From DASVAL01 sp035649575 (GTDB lineage: Bacteria > Planctomycetota > UBA1135 > UBA2386): a stretch of 64,000 nucleotides of DNA. Every line of letters begins with the position of its first letter. Position 1 is the stretch's first letter. Below are positions 46,580-55,017 of the stretch, one piece after another. The stretch covers positions 1 to 64,000 of the forward strand of contig DASRJH010000167.1 of assembly GCA_035649575.1 (NCBI GenBank), read 5' to 3'. The notes beneath the pieces were generated by a model. The model saw only the letters and a list, made by a program, of their open reading frames with translations, searched no databases and was not told the origin of the DNA. The position numbers and the translations under genes are program-made.

Positions 46580-47050
46580 CTACTTCTTCTTCAGTTCCTC
46601 GACCGGATCGTAAATCCAGCCGTAGGCGGCGTAGTCGTAGTTGACGATGCCTTCGGGGAAGAACAGGCCGATCTCGCGCGTGGCCGCCTCGGGCCCGTCG
46701 CTGCCGTGCACGAGGTTGTAACTGCGGCTGCTGCCGAAGTCGCCGCGGATCGTGCCGGCCGCCGCATCGGCGCCGAAGGTCGCGCCCATGAGCGTGCGGC
46801 AGATCTTGATCGCCTCGATGCCCTCGAGCACGAGGGCCACGACCGGGGAGCTCGTCATGAACTTCACGAGGCCAGGATAGAACTTCTTGTCCCGGTGGGC
46901 CTCGTAGTGCTTGGCGGCCAGTTCCGGCGTGATCTTCATGAGCTTCATGGCGACGATCTTGAGTCCCTTCGCTTCGAAGCGATTCAGGACCTGGCCAACG
47001 AGGCCGCGCTGGACAGCGTCGGGTTTCAGCAGGATGAGCGTGCGTTCCAT
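46580..47050 (-). CDS. ndk: nucleoside diphosphate kinase
   Basis: The 156-residue enzyme has ERTLILLKPDAVQRGLVGQ at its start and the active-site His in SYNLVHGSDGPEAA, followed by FFPEGIVNYD. It transfers phosphate between nucleoside tri- and diphosphates. A segment around residue 135 (YDYAAYGWIYDPVEELKKK) extends the C-terminus compared with the typical 140-residue form. Its ATG lies in the palindrome CCATGG, which also supplies the ATG of the opposite lipoprotein gene. It lies 6 bases downstream of rqcH. Confidence 0.96.
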   Translation of the reverse strand: MERTLILLKPDAVQRGLVGQVLNRFEAKGLKIVAMKLMKITPELAAKHYEAHRDKKFYPGLVKFMTSSPVVALVLEGIEAIKICRTLMGATFGADAAAGTIRGDFGSSRSYNLVHGSDGPEAATREIGLFFPEGIVNYDYAAYGWIYDPVEELKKK

Positions 47051-47753
47051 GGATTCTCGGCGAGACAGATCGTGGTCGAGGGCAAGCAAGATACCAACCT
47101 CGGGCTCTGCCGCCGCACGCATTCTGCGGGTTTGTGGCGCGGCCGCGAGCCTCGTGCTCCTGCTCGCGAGCTGCGCGACCGATCGCGAGACCACGCTGTC
47201 GCGCACAGCGCGCGGCCGCGAAGCCGGTGCGGCCCGGGCCGAACGCGAACGGCAGCAACGCGAGCTGGCGCGGTTGCGCGAGACCAGCGCCGAAACGCTC
47301 GCGGCGATCGCCGACGCGAACGCCGAGTCCGTGCGCCGCAGTTCGGAGCTGCGCGCCGTGCTGGCCGAATTGCAACACCGGATCGGGGTGCAGCAGATGG
47401 CCGAACAGGACCTCGCCGATGCCAAGGCGCGCGCGGCCGCGATCGAGCTCGAGCTGCAGCCGCTGCGCCAGCTCGAGCAGACGCTGCGCGACCGCGAACG
47501 CCTGCTCGCGGAGGCTTTCGCGCGCGACGGCGCCTTGCAGGCCGAGCTCGAAGCCGCGACGCGCGCCGTGGAGCAGAAACAGACCGAGCTGCAACCGAAG
47601 CTCGCGGCGCTGCAGCGGCTGGTCGAGTCCATGAGCCAGCTCGAGCAGGCGACGGCGGGGGCCCAGGCTTCGATCAGCGCGGCGACGAAGCTGCTGTCGC
47701 CGGCGGCACCGGCACCGGCTGCGCCCGCCGCACCAGAAGGGCCGAAGAAGTGA
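47049..47753 (+). CDS. coiled-coil lipoprotein
   Basis: From ATG 47049 the product has 234 residues. A lipobox LLLASC lies at about residue 43 after the helix RVCGAAASLVL, which is a rather long leader, so the true start may be later or non-standard. The mature part is a long Ala/Glu/Arg/Leu-rich coiled coil (about 55-210) with heptad character, and a Pro/Ala tail. It could tether to a membrane and reach across the periplasm. Its stop abuts the stop of gnd on the other strand. Function unknown. Confidence 0.72.
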   Translation: MDSRRDRSWSRASKIPTSGSAAARILRVCGAAASLVLLLASCATDRETTLSRTARGREAGAARAERERQQRELARLRETSAETLAAIADANAESVRRSSELRAVLAELQHRIGVQQMAEQDLADAKARAAAIELELQPLRQLEQTLRDRERLLAEAFARDGALQAELEAATRAVEQKQTELQPKLAALQRLVESMSQLEQATAGAQASISAATKLLSPAAPAPAAPAAPEGPKK

Positions 47754-49157
47754 CTACGGCCACTCGTGGTGGAAGGTGCCGGGCCGGTCCACGCGCTCGA
47801 ACGTGTGCGCGCCGAACAGATCGCGCTGCGCCTGCGTCAGGTTCTGCGGCAGCAAAGCACGGCGGAACGAATCGAAGTAGCTGAGGCTGGCGCCCATCGC
47901 GAGCGTCGGCACGCCGTGTTCGGCGGCGAGTGCCACGACCTTGCGCCATGCGGCCTGGTGCTGCTGCAGGAAACCGCCGAGCTCGGGATCGAGCAGCAGG
48001 TTTCCCAGCCGCTTCTGCTTCTTGAACGCGGCCTGGATGCTGCGCAGGAAGCGCGCGCGGATGATGCAGCCGCCCTTCCAGATCCGCGCGATCTCGCCGA
48101 AGTCGAGACCCCACTTCTTGTCGGCATCGGCCACGGCGAGCAGGTCGAGCCCCTGCGCATACGAGCAGATCTTGCTGCAGTAGAGCGCGTCGCGCACCGC
48201 GTCGACGAGGTTGGCACCAGCCTTCTGCGGGTTCGGGCCACGCAGCACCTTGCTCGCGGCGACGCGCTGGTCCTTCATCGCGCTGAGGCAGCGCGCCTCC
48301 ACGGCCGCATGCATGGTCGGCGCGGGCACGCCGTAGCGCAGCGCGATCTCGCCGGTCCATCGGCCGGTGCCCTTCTGGCCCGCCTTGTCGAGGATCACGT
48401 CGACCATGGGCCGCTTCGTCTCGGGATCGGTGGCGCGCAGGATGCGCGCGGTGATCTCGATCAAGAAGGACTCGAGGAAGCCCTGATTCCACTCGGTGAA
48501 CGCCTTCGCCATCTGCTCGTGCGAGAGGCCGAGCACGCTCTGCATCAGGTCGAAGCACTCGGCGATGAGCTGCATGTCGCCGTACTCGATGCCGTTGTGC
48601 ACCATCTTGACGAAGTGGCCAGCGGCCCCGGTGCCGACGTGCGTGACGCATGGTCCGTCGTCGACCTGGGCCGCGATCTTCTTCAGGATCGGCGCGAGCT
48701 CGTCGTACGAGCTGCGATCGCCTCCCGGCATCAGGCTCGGGCCGTGCAGGGCACCGTCTTCGCCGCCCGAGACGCCCATGCCGACGAAGCGGAAGCCCTT
48801 GCCGTGCAGCTCGCGCGCGCGTCGCTCCGTGTCATCGGGGTGCGAGTTCCCGGTGTCGATGATCATGTCGCCGGGCTGCAGCACGGGCAGGAACGTGGCG
48901 ATGGTCTCGTCGACGGGCAGCCCGGCCTTCACGAGCAGCAGCACCTTGCGCGGGCGCACGAGCGACGCTGCGGCCTCCTGGACCGTGCGCGCGCCGATCA
49001 TGCGGTAGCCCGGAGCGCAACGCGCGAGCGTCGCTTCGGTCTTGTCGAACGAACGGTTGAAGACCGTGATCGCAAAACCGTTGCGGGCGATGTTCAGGGC
49101 GAGGTTCTGGCCCATCACGGCCAGGCCGACGACGCAGATCTGTGAGGTTGCTTCCAT
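47754..49157 (-). CDS. gnd: 6-phosphogluconate dehydrogenase, decarboxylating
   Basis: The 467-residue enzyme has an N-terminal Rossmann fold with GLAVMGQNLALNIARNGF, the family segment DTGNSHPDDTERR, GMGVSGGEDGALHGPSLMPGG with substrate-binding residues, and the signature ILDKAGQKGTGRWT. The catalytic Lys is in HFVKMVHNGIEYGDMQ. It converts 6-phosphogluconate to ribulose-5-phosphate with NADP+. Length is full. Confidence 0.96.
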   Translation of the reverse strand: MEATSQICVVGLAVMGQNLALNIARNGFAITVFNRSFDKTEATLARCAPGYRMIGARTVQEAAASLVRPRKVLLLVKAGLPVDETIATFLPVLQPGDMIIDTGNSHPDDTERRARELHGKGFRFVGMGVSGGEDGALHGPSLMPGGDRSSYDELAPILKKIAAQVDDGPCVTHVGTGAAGHFVKMVHNGIEYGDMQLIAECFDLMQSVLGLSHEQMAKAFTEWNQGFLESFLIEITARILRATDPETKRPMVDVILDKAGQKGTGRWTGEIALRYGVPAPTMHAAVEARCLSAMKDQRVAASKVLRGPNPQKAGANLVDAVRDALYCSKICSYAQGLDLLAVADADKKWGLDFGEIARIWKGGCIIRARFLRSIQAAFKKQKRLGNLLLDPELGGFLQQHQAAWRKVVALAAEHGVPTLAMGASLSYFDSFRRALLPQNLTQAQRDLFGAHTFERVDRPGTFHHEWP

Positions 49158-49233
49158 GCGCTCCCGTAGAAGAGCACTGACTCTATGGGAAGCGGGGGGT
49201 GCCTCTCCAGGACGCGCCGCGTTGCCAGTTGGT

Positions 49234-50520
49234 TCAGCGCTTGCTCGTCGTCGGTGCGCTACCAGCAGGCGACAGGCTGGCCAACCAGCCGCCCCAGACC
49301 CGCGGGTCCGCGGGCGGATCCTGCTTCACGAGCTTCCGCAAGGCCTGCTGGTAGGTCCGCACGATCCGCACCTCTTGCACGCCGTGCACCGTGACGTCGA
49401 GCACGGTGCCGCTCTGCAGCACGTCGACCTTCGGATCGGCGATGAACGCCGCCTGCGCGACTTCGACGTCGTAGTCGCGGATGTAGGCCTGCTGCTGCAG
49501 GAACGCGACGTGCGCGCGAACGCCGTTGTCGGCGGCGGCCAGCGCCACGCCCGCGTTGGGGCCCGCGAGCACGAGCAGCTTCACGGCGTCGGGGTGGCCG
49601 AGCTCGCCGAACGCCTCCGCGGTGCGGACGCGGACCTTCGGGTTGCTGTGCATGAGCCCGGCGCCGAGGTAGTTGATGTCGTCGCTGTCGACAGTCGGGA
49701 CGCTGATTTCTGCGGCGGCTTTGCGCACGTCGCTGCTGCCGTCGAGGATCGTCGTGCGCAGCACGAAGCGTTCGTTGCCGGCCAGCGGGCGGCGATGCAA
49801 GGCAGCCAGGGCGCCGATGCGGCGGCGGTCGGAGCTGTTGGTCCGCGCCTCGAGGCGGAGATCCTCGTCGGCGCTCTGTTCGCGCACGAGCAGTTCTTCG
49901 ATCGCGCGCTCGCGGCCCCGGCCAGTGTCGGCGCGCAGCAGGTCGAGCAGTTGGTGGACACGCGTCTTCGTCGGCGCGGTGCGCCACTTGCGCGGCAACA
50001 ACTCGGGCTCGAGCTGGGCAAGGAAGTCCTCGAGGCGCCGCTGCAGCGGGCTGCGCGCCGCGGGGCACGCGGTGGCCTCGGGCTCGCTCGAGACGGCCTG
50101 GGTCGGTTCCGTCTTGGCCGGCGCCGCGGCGACCAACTCGATGGTCCGGTCCAGGTGGCTCCACATTTCGCGTTCGAGCCCGACCTCGCGCGCTCGCATC
50201 GCGAGGTTCAAGTGAGCAAAGGCCGTATCGCCGGAGTCGCGCGTCCTCTTGGCGAGCTCGACGCGCAGGTCTTCGTCGCTCTTGCGCCCCTTCACCTGGT
50301 CCTTCTGCACGAGGACGACGCCGTCGCGCGTGGTCACTTCGAGCGTGTCGCCCTTCTCGACCACCTTGCCCACGAGGACGCGGCCGTCGGTGAGGCGCAG
50401 TTCGTCGGCCGACAACGTCGCCGCGGTTGTGGCGAACATTGCCACCGCACACAAGAGGGAGAGTCGCGAAGGAAGCTGAAGGAAGGACGTCGGGAGCGAG
50501 CGGTTCATCGAGCTGTTCAT
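49234..50520 (-). CDS. secreted HEAT-repeat-like protein
   Basis: From ATG 50520 the product has 428 residues with a signal peptide (PSRLSLLCAVAMFATTAATL). An N-terminal beta segment, DELRLTDGRVLVGKVVEKGD with ...TRDGVVLVQKDQVKG, resembles a small barrel found at the start of many planctomycete secreted proteins. The second half is helical with HEAT-like repeats (SSDVRKAAAEISV, SNPKVRVRTAEAFGELGHPD). No catalytic residues are visible. It probably acts as a binding scaffold outside the cytoplasm. ATG 50508 is an alternative start. Confidence 0.75.
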   Translation of the reverse strand: MNSSMNRSLPTSFLQLPSRLSLLCAVAMFATTAATLSADELRLTDGRVLVGKVVEKGDTLEVTTRDGVVLVQKDQVKGRKSDEDLRVELAKRTRDSGDTAFAHLNLAMRAREVGLEREMWSHLDRTIELVAAAPAKTEPTQAVSSEPEATACPAARSPLQRRLEDFLAQLEPELLPRKWRTAPTKTRVHQLLDLLRADTGRGRERAIEELLVREQSADEDLRLEARTNSSDRRRIGALAALHRRPLAGNERFVLRTTILDGSSDVRKAAAEISVPTVDSDDINYLGAGLMHSNPKVRVRTAEAFGELGHPDAVKLLVLAGPNAGVALAAADNGVRAHVAFLQQQAYIRDYDVEVAQAAFIADPKVDVLQSGTVLDVTVHGVQEVRIVRTYQQALRKLVKQDPPADPRVWGGWLASLSPAGSAPTTSKR

Positions 50521-50596
50521 GCTGGGCGCTGGGACGACGGGCGATTCTGGAGCATCGGGATGAGGGCGGGCCCGGGTGCGGTTAGAATCAGAGCCG

Positions 50597-51487
50597 ATGA
50601 GCACGAACCGTACCGCGATCCGGGCATGCGGGGTGGTCCTGGCCGCGATGGCCCCGGCGTGGGCCCAGGAGGCGGGCAAGCCAGCGACCCCGCCGGCGCA
50701 AAGCGATGCCATCGGTAAGATTGTGGCCGCGATCCAGGCCGCGGAGAAGGACCTGCAGAGTGCCCGGATCGAGATCGCGACGACGGGCCTCTGCGCGCCG
50801 GGCATCGAGTTCCAGACCCGCGGCGTGCTGCATGTCCTGCGAGGAGCACAGCCCGCCATTCACACGCTGGTCGAGATCTCGTTTGGAGACGGGATCAAGG
50901 CAACGATGGAGTCGGCACAGACGACGAGCGGCATCACGCACTACGAAGACCATCCCGCCATCGGGGCGATCCACCTGCACTTCGAGCCGTCGATCGTGAG
51001 CGACCTCGAATGGGCGGGCACCGTGCTCGACGAAGCGAAACTGCCGGGCATGGGAGACCGCCGCGCCAAGGCACCTCTCGGCAGCGCGATGGTGACGGAG
51101 CTGCGGCGGCACTTCGAGGTGCAGCTCGACGCGCGCACGGAGCGCAATGGCGAGGCCGGCCAGTGGCTCGCGGGCAAGCGGCGCTCGGGTCTCGAGGACG
51201 CCGATCCCGAGCTGCCTCTGGCCGACCGCGTCGAGCTGTTCGTGCGGCAACGCGATCACGCGCTGGTCGAGATGAAGCAATGGCAGGGCGACAAGGTCGT
51301 GCAGCACATCGTGGTCGAAAAACTCGAGTGCGGGCTCGAGATCCCGGCCTCGAAGTTCCTGGTCGATGGTCGCGGGCAGCCGCAACGCGAGGTGGATCAA
51401 TACAAGCCGATGTGGGACCAGATCGAGAAGGTGCTGCTGCAGGCCGAGACGGAGAGCGGAGAGGTGCGTCCGAGCAAACGCAAGTGA
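50597..51487 (+). CDS. secreted LolA-like hypothetical protein
   Basis: The 296-residue protein starts at ATG 50597 with a signal peptide (AIRACGVVLAAMAPAWAQ). The mature part alternates strands and short helices in a way that resembles LolA/LolB lipoprotein carriers: SARIEIATTGLCAPGIEFQT, then HTLVEISFGDGIKATMES. Sequence identity to known carriers cannot be judged by eye, so the fold is tentative. It ends with a Lys/Arg-rich tail. It is divergent from the HEAT protein gene and converges on prfC. Confidence 0.65.
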   Translation: MSTNRTAIRACGVVLAAMAPAWAQEAGKPATPPAQSDAIGKIVAAIQAAEKDLQSARIEIATTGLCAPGIEFQTRGVLHVLRGAQPAIHTLVEISFGDGIKATMESAQTTSGITHYEDHPAIGAIHLHFEPSIVSDLEWAGTVLDEAKLPGMGDRRAKAPLGSAMVTELRRHFEVQLDARTERNGEAGQWLAGKRRSGLEDADPELPLADRVELFVRQRDHALVEMKQWQGDKVVQHIVVEKLECGLEIPASKFLVDGRGQPQREVDQYKPMWDQIEKVLLQAETESGEVRPSKRK

Positions 51488-51508
51488 CGTGGCGCCGGTA
51501 CGCGCCGC

Positions 51509-53095
51509 TCAGCCCATTTCCTCTTCGGTCGGCGGCGTCTCGAGCAGCTCGAGTCCCTTGTAGCGCGAGAGCGCGTATTCGATCTCGAAGTCCGAATGGA
51601 ACAGCGCGACGAAGCGGCCGGCTTCGTCCTTCACGACCATCGGCAGCACGTCGATCAGCTCGTCGGTGACGTTCTTGATCCAGCGCGCGCGCGTCCAGGC
51701 CTTGCGGTCGAGCCGCAGGTCGACGTTGTATTCGTTTTCGAGGCGCCACTGGAACACCTCGAGTTGCAGCTCGCCGACCGCGCCGAGCACGGGCTCGCGC
51801 GCGCCGTGGCGCGGCCAGAACACCTGAACGACGCCTTCCTCGCCGAGCTGCTCGAGCGCCTTGCCGAAGCCCTTGGCCATCGACGGCTCGCGCGGTGCCA
51901 CCTGCGCGAAGATCTCGGGCGGAAACCGCGGGAAGTTGCGCACCTCGAACGACGGGCCCGAGCTCAGCACGTCGCCGACGCGGAACATGCCGGGGTTGAT
52001 GAGCCCGATCACGTCGCCGGGCCACGCCTCTTCGATCGACACGCGTTCCTGGCCGAAGAACCGGTGCGGGTGCGACAGACGCACCTCGCGCTGCAGGCGC
52101 AGGTGCTTGCACGACATGCCGCGCTCGAAGTGGCCCGAACACACGCGCACGAACGCGATGCGGTCGCGGTGCATCTTGTCCATGTTCGCGGCGACCTTGT
52201 AGACGAAGCCCGAGAAGAACGGCGCGTTCGGCGGCACCATGCCGTCCAGCGTGGGCAGCGGTCCCGGCGGCGGCGCGATCTCGAGGAAACGCTGCAGGAT
52301 GTTCTCGACGCCGAAGTTCACGAGCGCGCTGCAGAAGAACATCGGCGAGATCTTCTGGTGCAGGAAGGCCTCCATCTGAAACGGTTGCACGCAGGTCTCG
52401 ACCATCGCGAGGTCCTCGAGCAGCTGGGCATGGGCCCGTGCGCCGAGTCCCTCGCGCAGCACGGGGTCGGAGGGGCCGGTCGTCTGCACGAGGGCCTTGG
52501 TCGCGTTGTGGGCCGTGCGCTCGAACAGGAAGACCTGCTTGTCGCGCAGCGAGTAGACGCCGCGGAAGCCGTCCCCCGAGCCGATCGGCCAGGTCGCGGG
52601 CACGACCGTGATGCCGAGCACCTTCTCGACCTCGTCCATGAGATCGAGCGGCGAGCGCGACGGCCGGTCCATCTTGTTGACGACGGTGAGGATCGGGATG
52701 CCGCGGTCCCGGCACACCTTGAACAGCTTGATCGTCTGCGGTTCGACGCCCTTGGCGCCGTCGATCAACATCAGCGCAGCGTCGGCCGCGACCAGCGTGC
52801 GGAACGTGTCCTCGCTGAAGTCCTGGTGGCCCGGCGTGTCGAGCAGGTTGATGCAGTGGCCCTGATACTCGAACTGCAGCGCCGAGCTCGTGATCGAGAT
52901 GCCGCGCTGTTTCTCGAGCTCCATCCAGTCGGAAGTCGCGTGCGCTCCGCCGCGGCGCGCCTTGACCGAACCGGCTTCGCGGATCGCGCCGCCGTAGAGC
53001 AGCAGCTTCTCGGTCAGCGTCGTCTTGCCGGCGTCCGGGTGCGAGATGATCGCGAATGTGCGCCGGCGTCGGATCTCGGTGTCGAGGTCGGCCAT
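51509..53095 (-). CDS. prfC: peptide chain release factor 3
   Basis: RF3 is a translation GTPase that recycles RF1 and RF2. The 528-residue product has the G1 motif SHPDAGKTTL, G2 region KQRGISITSS, G3 DTPGHQDFSEDT and G4 VNKMDRPSR, and the RF3-specific WMELEKQRGIS. Later domains match EF-Tu-like barrels (INPGMFRVGDVL) and a C-terminal domain. ATG 53095 (MADLDTEIRRRRTFAIISH) is chosen; the reading from 53134 would run into the hairpin upstream. Length is normal. Confidence 0.95.
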   Translation of the reverse strand: MADLDTEIRRRRTFAIISHPDAGKTTLTEKLLLYGGAIREAGSVKARRGGAHATSDWMELEKQRGISITSSALQFEYQGHCINLLDTPGHQDFSEDTFRTLVAADAALMLIDGAKGVEPQTIKLFKVCRDRGIPILTVVNKMDRPSRSPLDLMDEVEKVLGITVVPATWPIGSGDGFRGVYSLRDKQVFLFERTAHNATKALVQTTGPSDPVLREGLGARAHAQLLEDLAMVETCVQPFQMEAFLHQKISPMFFCSALVNFGVENILQRFLEIAPPPGPLPTLDGMVPPNAPFFSGFVYKVAANMDKMHRDRIAFVRVCSGHFERGMSCKHLRLQREVRLSHPHRFFGQERVSIEEAWPGDVIGLINPGMFRVGDVLSSGPSFEVRNFPRFPPEIFAQVAPREPSMAKGFGKALEQLGEEGVVQVFWPRHGAREPVLGAVGELQLEVFQWRLENEYNVDLRLDRKAWTRARWIKNVTDELIDVLPMVVKDEAGRFVALFHSDFEIEYALSRYKGLELLETPPTEEEMG

Positions 53096-53131
53096 GGGGG
53101 GGAAGCAGAGTAGCGACGCGGCGCGAGATCT

Positions 53132-53158
53132 CAAACTGTCGCGCTGCGCGACAGTTTG
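53132..53158. repeat. perfect 12-bp inverted repeat with 3-base loop
   Basis: Two exact 12-base arms, CAAACTGTCGCG (53132-53143) and CGCGACAGTTTG (53147-53158), surround CTG. It lies between the end of eboB and the start of prfC on the minus strand. No T-run follows on either strand, so it is not a classic intrinsic terminator; it could still stop or slow transcription from eboB, stabilise an mRNA end, or be one copy of a dispersed repetitive element. Confidence 0.8.
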
Positions 53159-53177
53159 CAGGTTTCTGGACCCACGC

Positions 53178-54059
53178 TCAGGCGCGGTCGGGATCCTGGC
53201 CGCGCAACACCGAGTTGCCCTCGAACGTCTCGCGCAGATTCGCGCGGGCCGGCTTCAGCAACATCGTTTCGTTCAGGCGTCCACTCTGCGCGAAGAAACC
53301 GATGGGGTTCTTCCAGACCAGCTGCTCGATGGCTTCGCGCGGCACCAGGGCCTGTTCGAGCTTCGCCACCGTGCGCGGCACCATCAGCGGGTCGCTGACG
53401 CCCCAGTCGGCGGCGCTGTTCACGATCATGTGGTCGACGCCGTACTCGAGCACGATCGAGACCATGCGCGCGGGGTCCATCTTCGTGTTCGGGTAGATCG
53501 AGAATCCCGACCAGCAGCCCAGATTGCGCGTGAGCTTGATGGTCTCCTCGTTGCCGTGGTCGAGCAGCACGCGCTCCATCGGGAAGCCGCTCTCCTTGAT
53601 GATCGCGATGCAGCGTTCGAAGCCCCTCTTCTTGTCGCGGTGCGGCGTGTGTACGAGCACGGGCAGCTTGTGGCGCCTGGCCAGCTCGAGCTGCAGCGAC
53701 ATGAACTTCTCTTCGGTCGGGGTCTGGTCGTCGAGACCGATCTCGCCGATGCCGACACACGAGTCCTTCTCGCAGTAGCGCGGCAGGATCGCGAGCACGT
53801 CCTTGTTGACGCGCTCGTCGTTGGCTTCGCGGGGATTGAGGGCCATCGTGCAGAAGTGGTGGATGCCGAACTGCTGCGCGCGGAAGTGCTCCCAGCCGAC
53901 CAGCGTCTCGAAGTAGTCGACGAACGTGCCGACCGAGGTGCGGTTCTGGCCGAGCCAGAACGCCGGCTCCAGCACGGCGCGGACGCCCGCGAGGCAGAGC
54001 CGCTCGTAGTCGTCCGTGATGCGGCTGAACATGTGGATGTGCGGTTCGAAGATCAGCAT
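53178..54059 (-). CDS. eboB: EboB-like TatD-family hydrolase
   Basis: The 293-residue TIM-barrel protein has the metal-binding start FEPHIHMFSR, AVLEPAFWLGQNRTSVG, GIGEIGLDDQTPTEEKF, VLVHTPHRDKKRG, LLDHGNEET and VNSAADWGVSDPLMVP, which together match EboB of the ebo cluster and not DNA-acting TatD. It follows eboA with a 28-base gap lacking a clear ribosome binding site. The ebo cluster has been linked to precursor transport across the inner membrane in cyanobacteria. The remaining ebo genes are not found in this window. Confidence 0.85.
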   Translation of the reverse strand: MLIFEPHIHMFSRITDDYERLCLAGVRAVLEPAFWLGQNRTSVGTFVDYFETLVGWEHFRAQQFGIHHFCTMALNPREANDERVNKDVLAILPRYCEKDSCVGIGEIGLDDQTPTEEKFMSLQLELARRHKLPVLVHTPHRDKKRGFERCIAIIKESGFPMERVLLDHGNEETIKLTRNLGCWSGFSIYPNTKMDPARMVSIVLEYGVDHMIVNSAADWGVSDPLMVPRTVAKLEQALVPREAIEQLVWKNPIGFFAQSGRLNETMLLKPARANLRETFEGNSVLRGQDPDRA

Positions 54060-54087
54060 CGGCGAAGGTTCCGGGAGGAGTGGGGGT

Positions 54088-54924
54088 TCACGTGGCGAGA
54101 CGCTGCACGAGATTCTGCAACTGGGCGCGGATCTCGGCGCGTGGTTCGCGTGGCAGCCGTTCGGCCGCGAACGGGCGCAGGTCCTTGCGGTTCAGTGCGA
54201 GCAGGCCCTCGGCCGCGGCCGCGCGCACGCCGTCGTCGCCGTGTTCGAGACCGCCGACGAGACGCGCGGCGGTGCCGGCAGTCGGCGACATGCCGATGAG
54301 CCGCCACGTGTCGCGCCAGACGGCGCGGCCGGCGGCTTCGCGTTCGGTCGCGAGATCCTGCAGCATGCGCGAGAGATCGGGGTTCGCGTGGCGTTCGGCC
54401 GCGAGCACGCGGTGCAGCGGTAGATCGAGGAACGCGAGCTTGAGCAGCAGCTTGTTGGCCCCGGCCTGGTCGAGTCCCGGCTGGCCTACCGTGCGCGCGA
54501 GCAGATCGCTGTCGCACAACGCTGCCTCGAAGTGCAGGACCATGTTCGTGCGCTGCACCTCGCCGAGCAGCCGCACGGTCGCGGGGCCCAGCGGCAGGAA
54601 ATGCAGACTGCGCAGCAGCATCGCGCGTTCTTCGATGTCACCGTGCGCGTAGAGGTCCCAGAGCTCGGCGTCGGTGGCGTGGCACGAGAGCAGCAAGAAG
54701 GCCGCGGCGAGATCGCAGGTGCGGAACGCGCGCAGTTCCACCGTGCCGGGGCCGATCGCGACGCGGCCGCCCGTCTTGGCATCGCGGCCGAACCGTCGCG
54801 GCAGACCGGGGAACAGCACGGGCAGCTGGCTCCGGTCCGCGCGGATCTCGGCGAGCATGGACCCGGCGAGGTCGAGCAACTCGGGCGCGAGATGAGCGGA
54901 GAGCTCGGTGATCGTCTTCGACAT
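54088..54924 (-). CDS. eboA: EboA-domain protein
   Basis: The 278-residue helical protein contains the EboA pattern: FLPLGPATVRLLGEVQRTNM, HFEAALCDSD, LLLKLAFLDLPLHRVLAAER, then TEREAAGRAVWRDTW. A HEAT-like C-terminal part follows (VGGLEHGDDGVRAAAAEGL). EboA has no known enzyme activity. ATG 54924 (MSKTITELS) is used rather than 54963. It is transcribed with eboB and divergently from lgt with 93 bases between. Confidence 0.8.
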   Translation of the reverse strand: MSKTITELSAHLAPELLDLAGSMLAEIRADRSQLPVLFPGLPRRFGRDAKTGGRVAIGPGTVELRAFRTCDLAAAFLLLSCHATDAELWDLYAHGDIEERAMLLRSLHFLPLGPATVRLLGEVQRTNMVLHFEAALCDSDLLARTVGQPGLDQAGANKLLLKLAFLDLPLHRVLAAERHANPDLSRMLQDLATEREAAGRAVWRDTWRLIGMSPTAGTAARLVGGLEHGDDGVRAAAAEGLLALNRKDLRPFAAERLPREPRAEIRAQLQNLVQRLAT

Positions 54925-55017
54925 CGGGGCGAGCAGGATACAGCCCCGACACGCCGTCGTCATGCGGACGGCGTTGGCGGGTGCTTTCGGACCGGTCCCG
55001 GGCTAGCCTGCTCGGCG

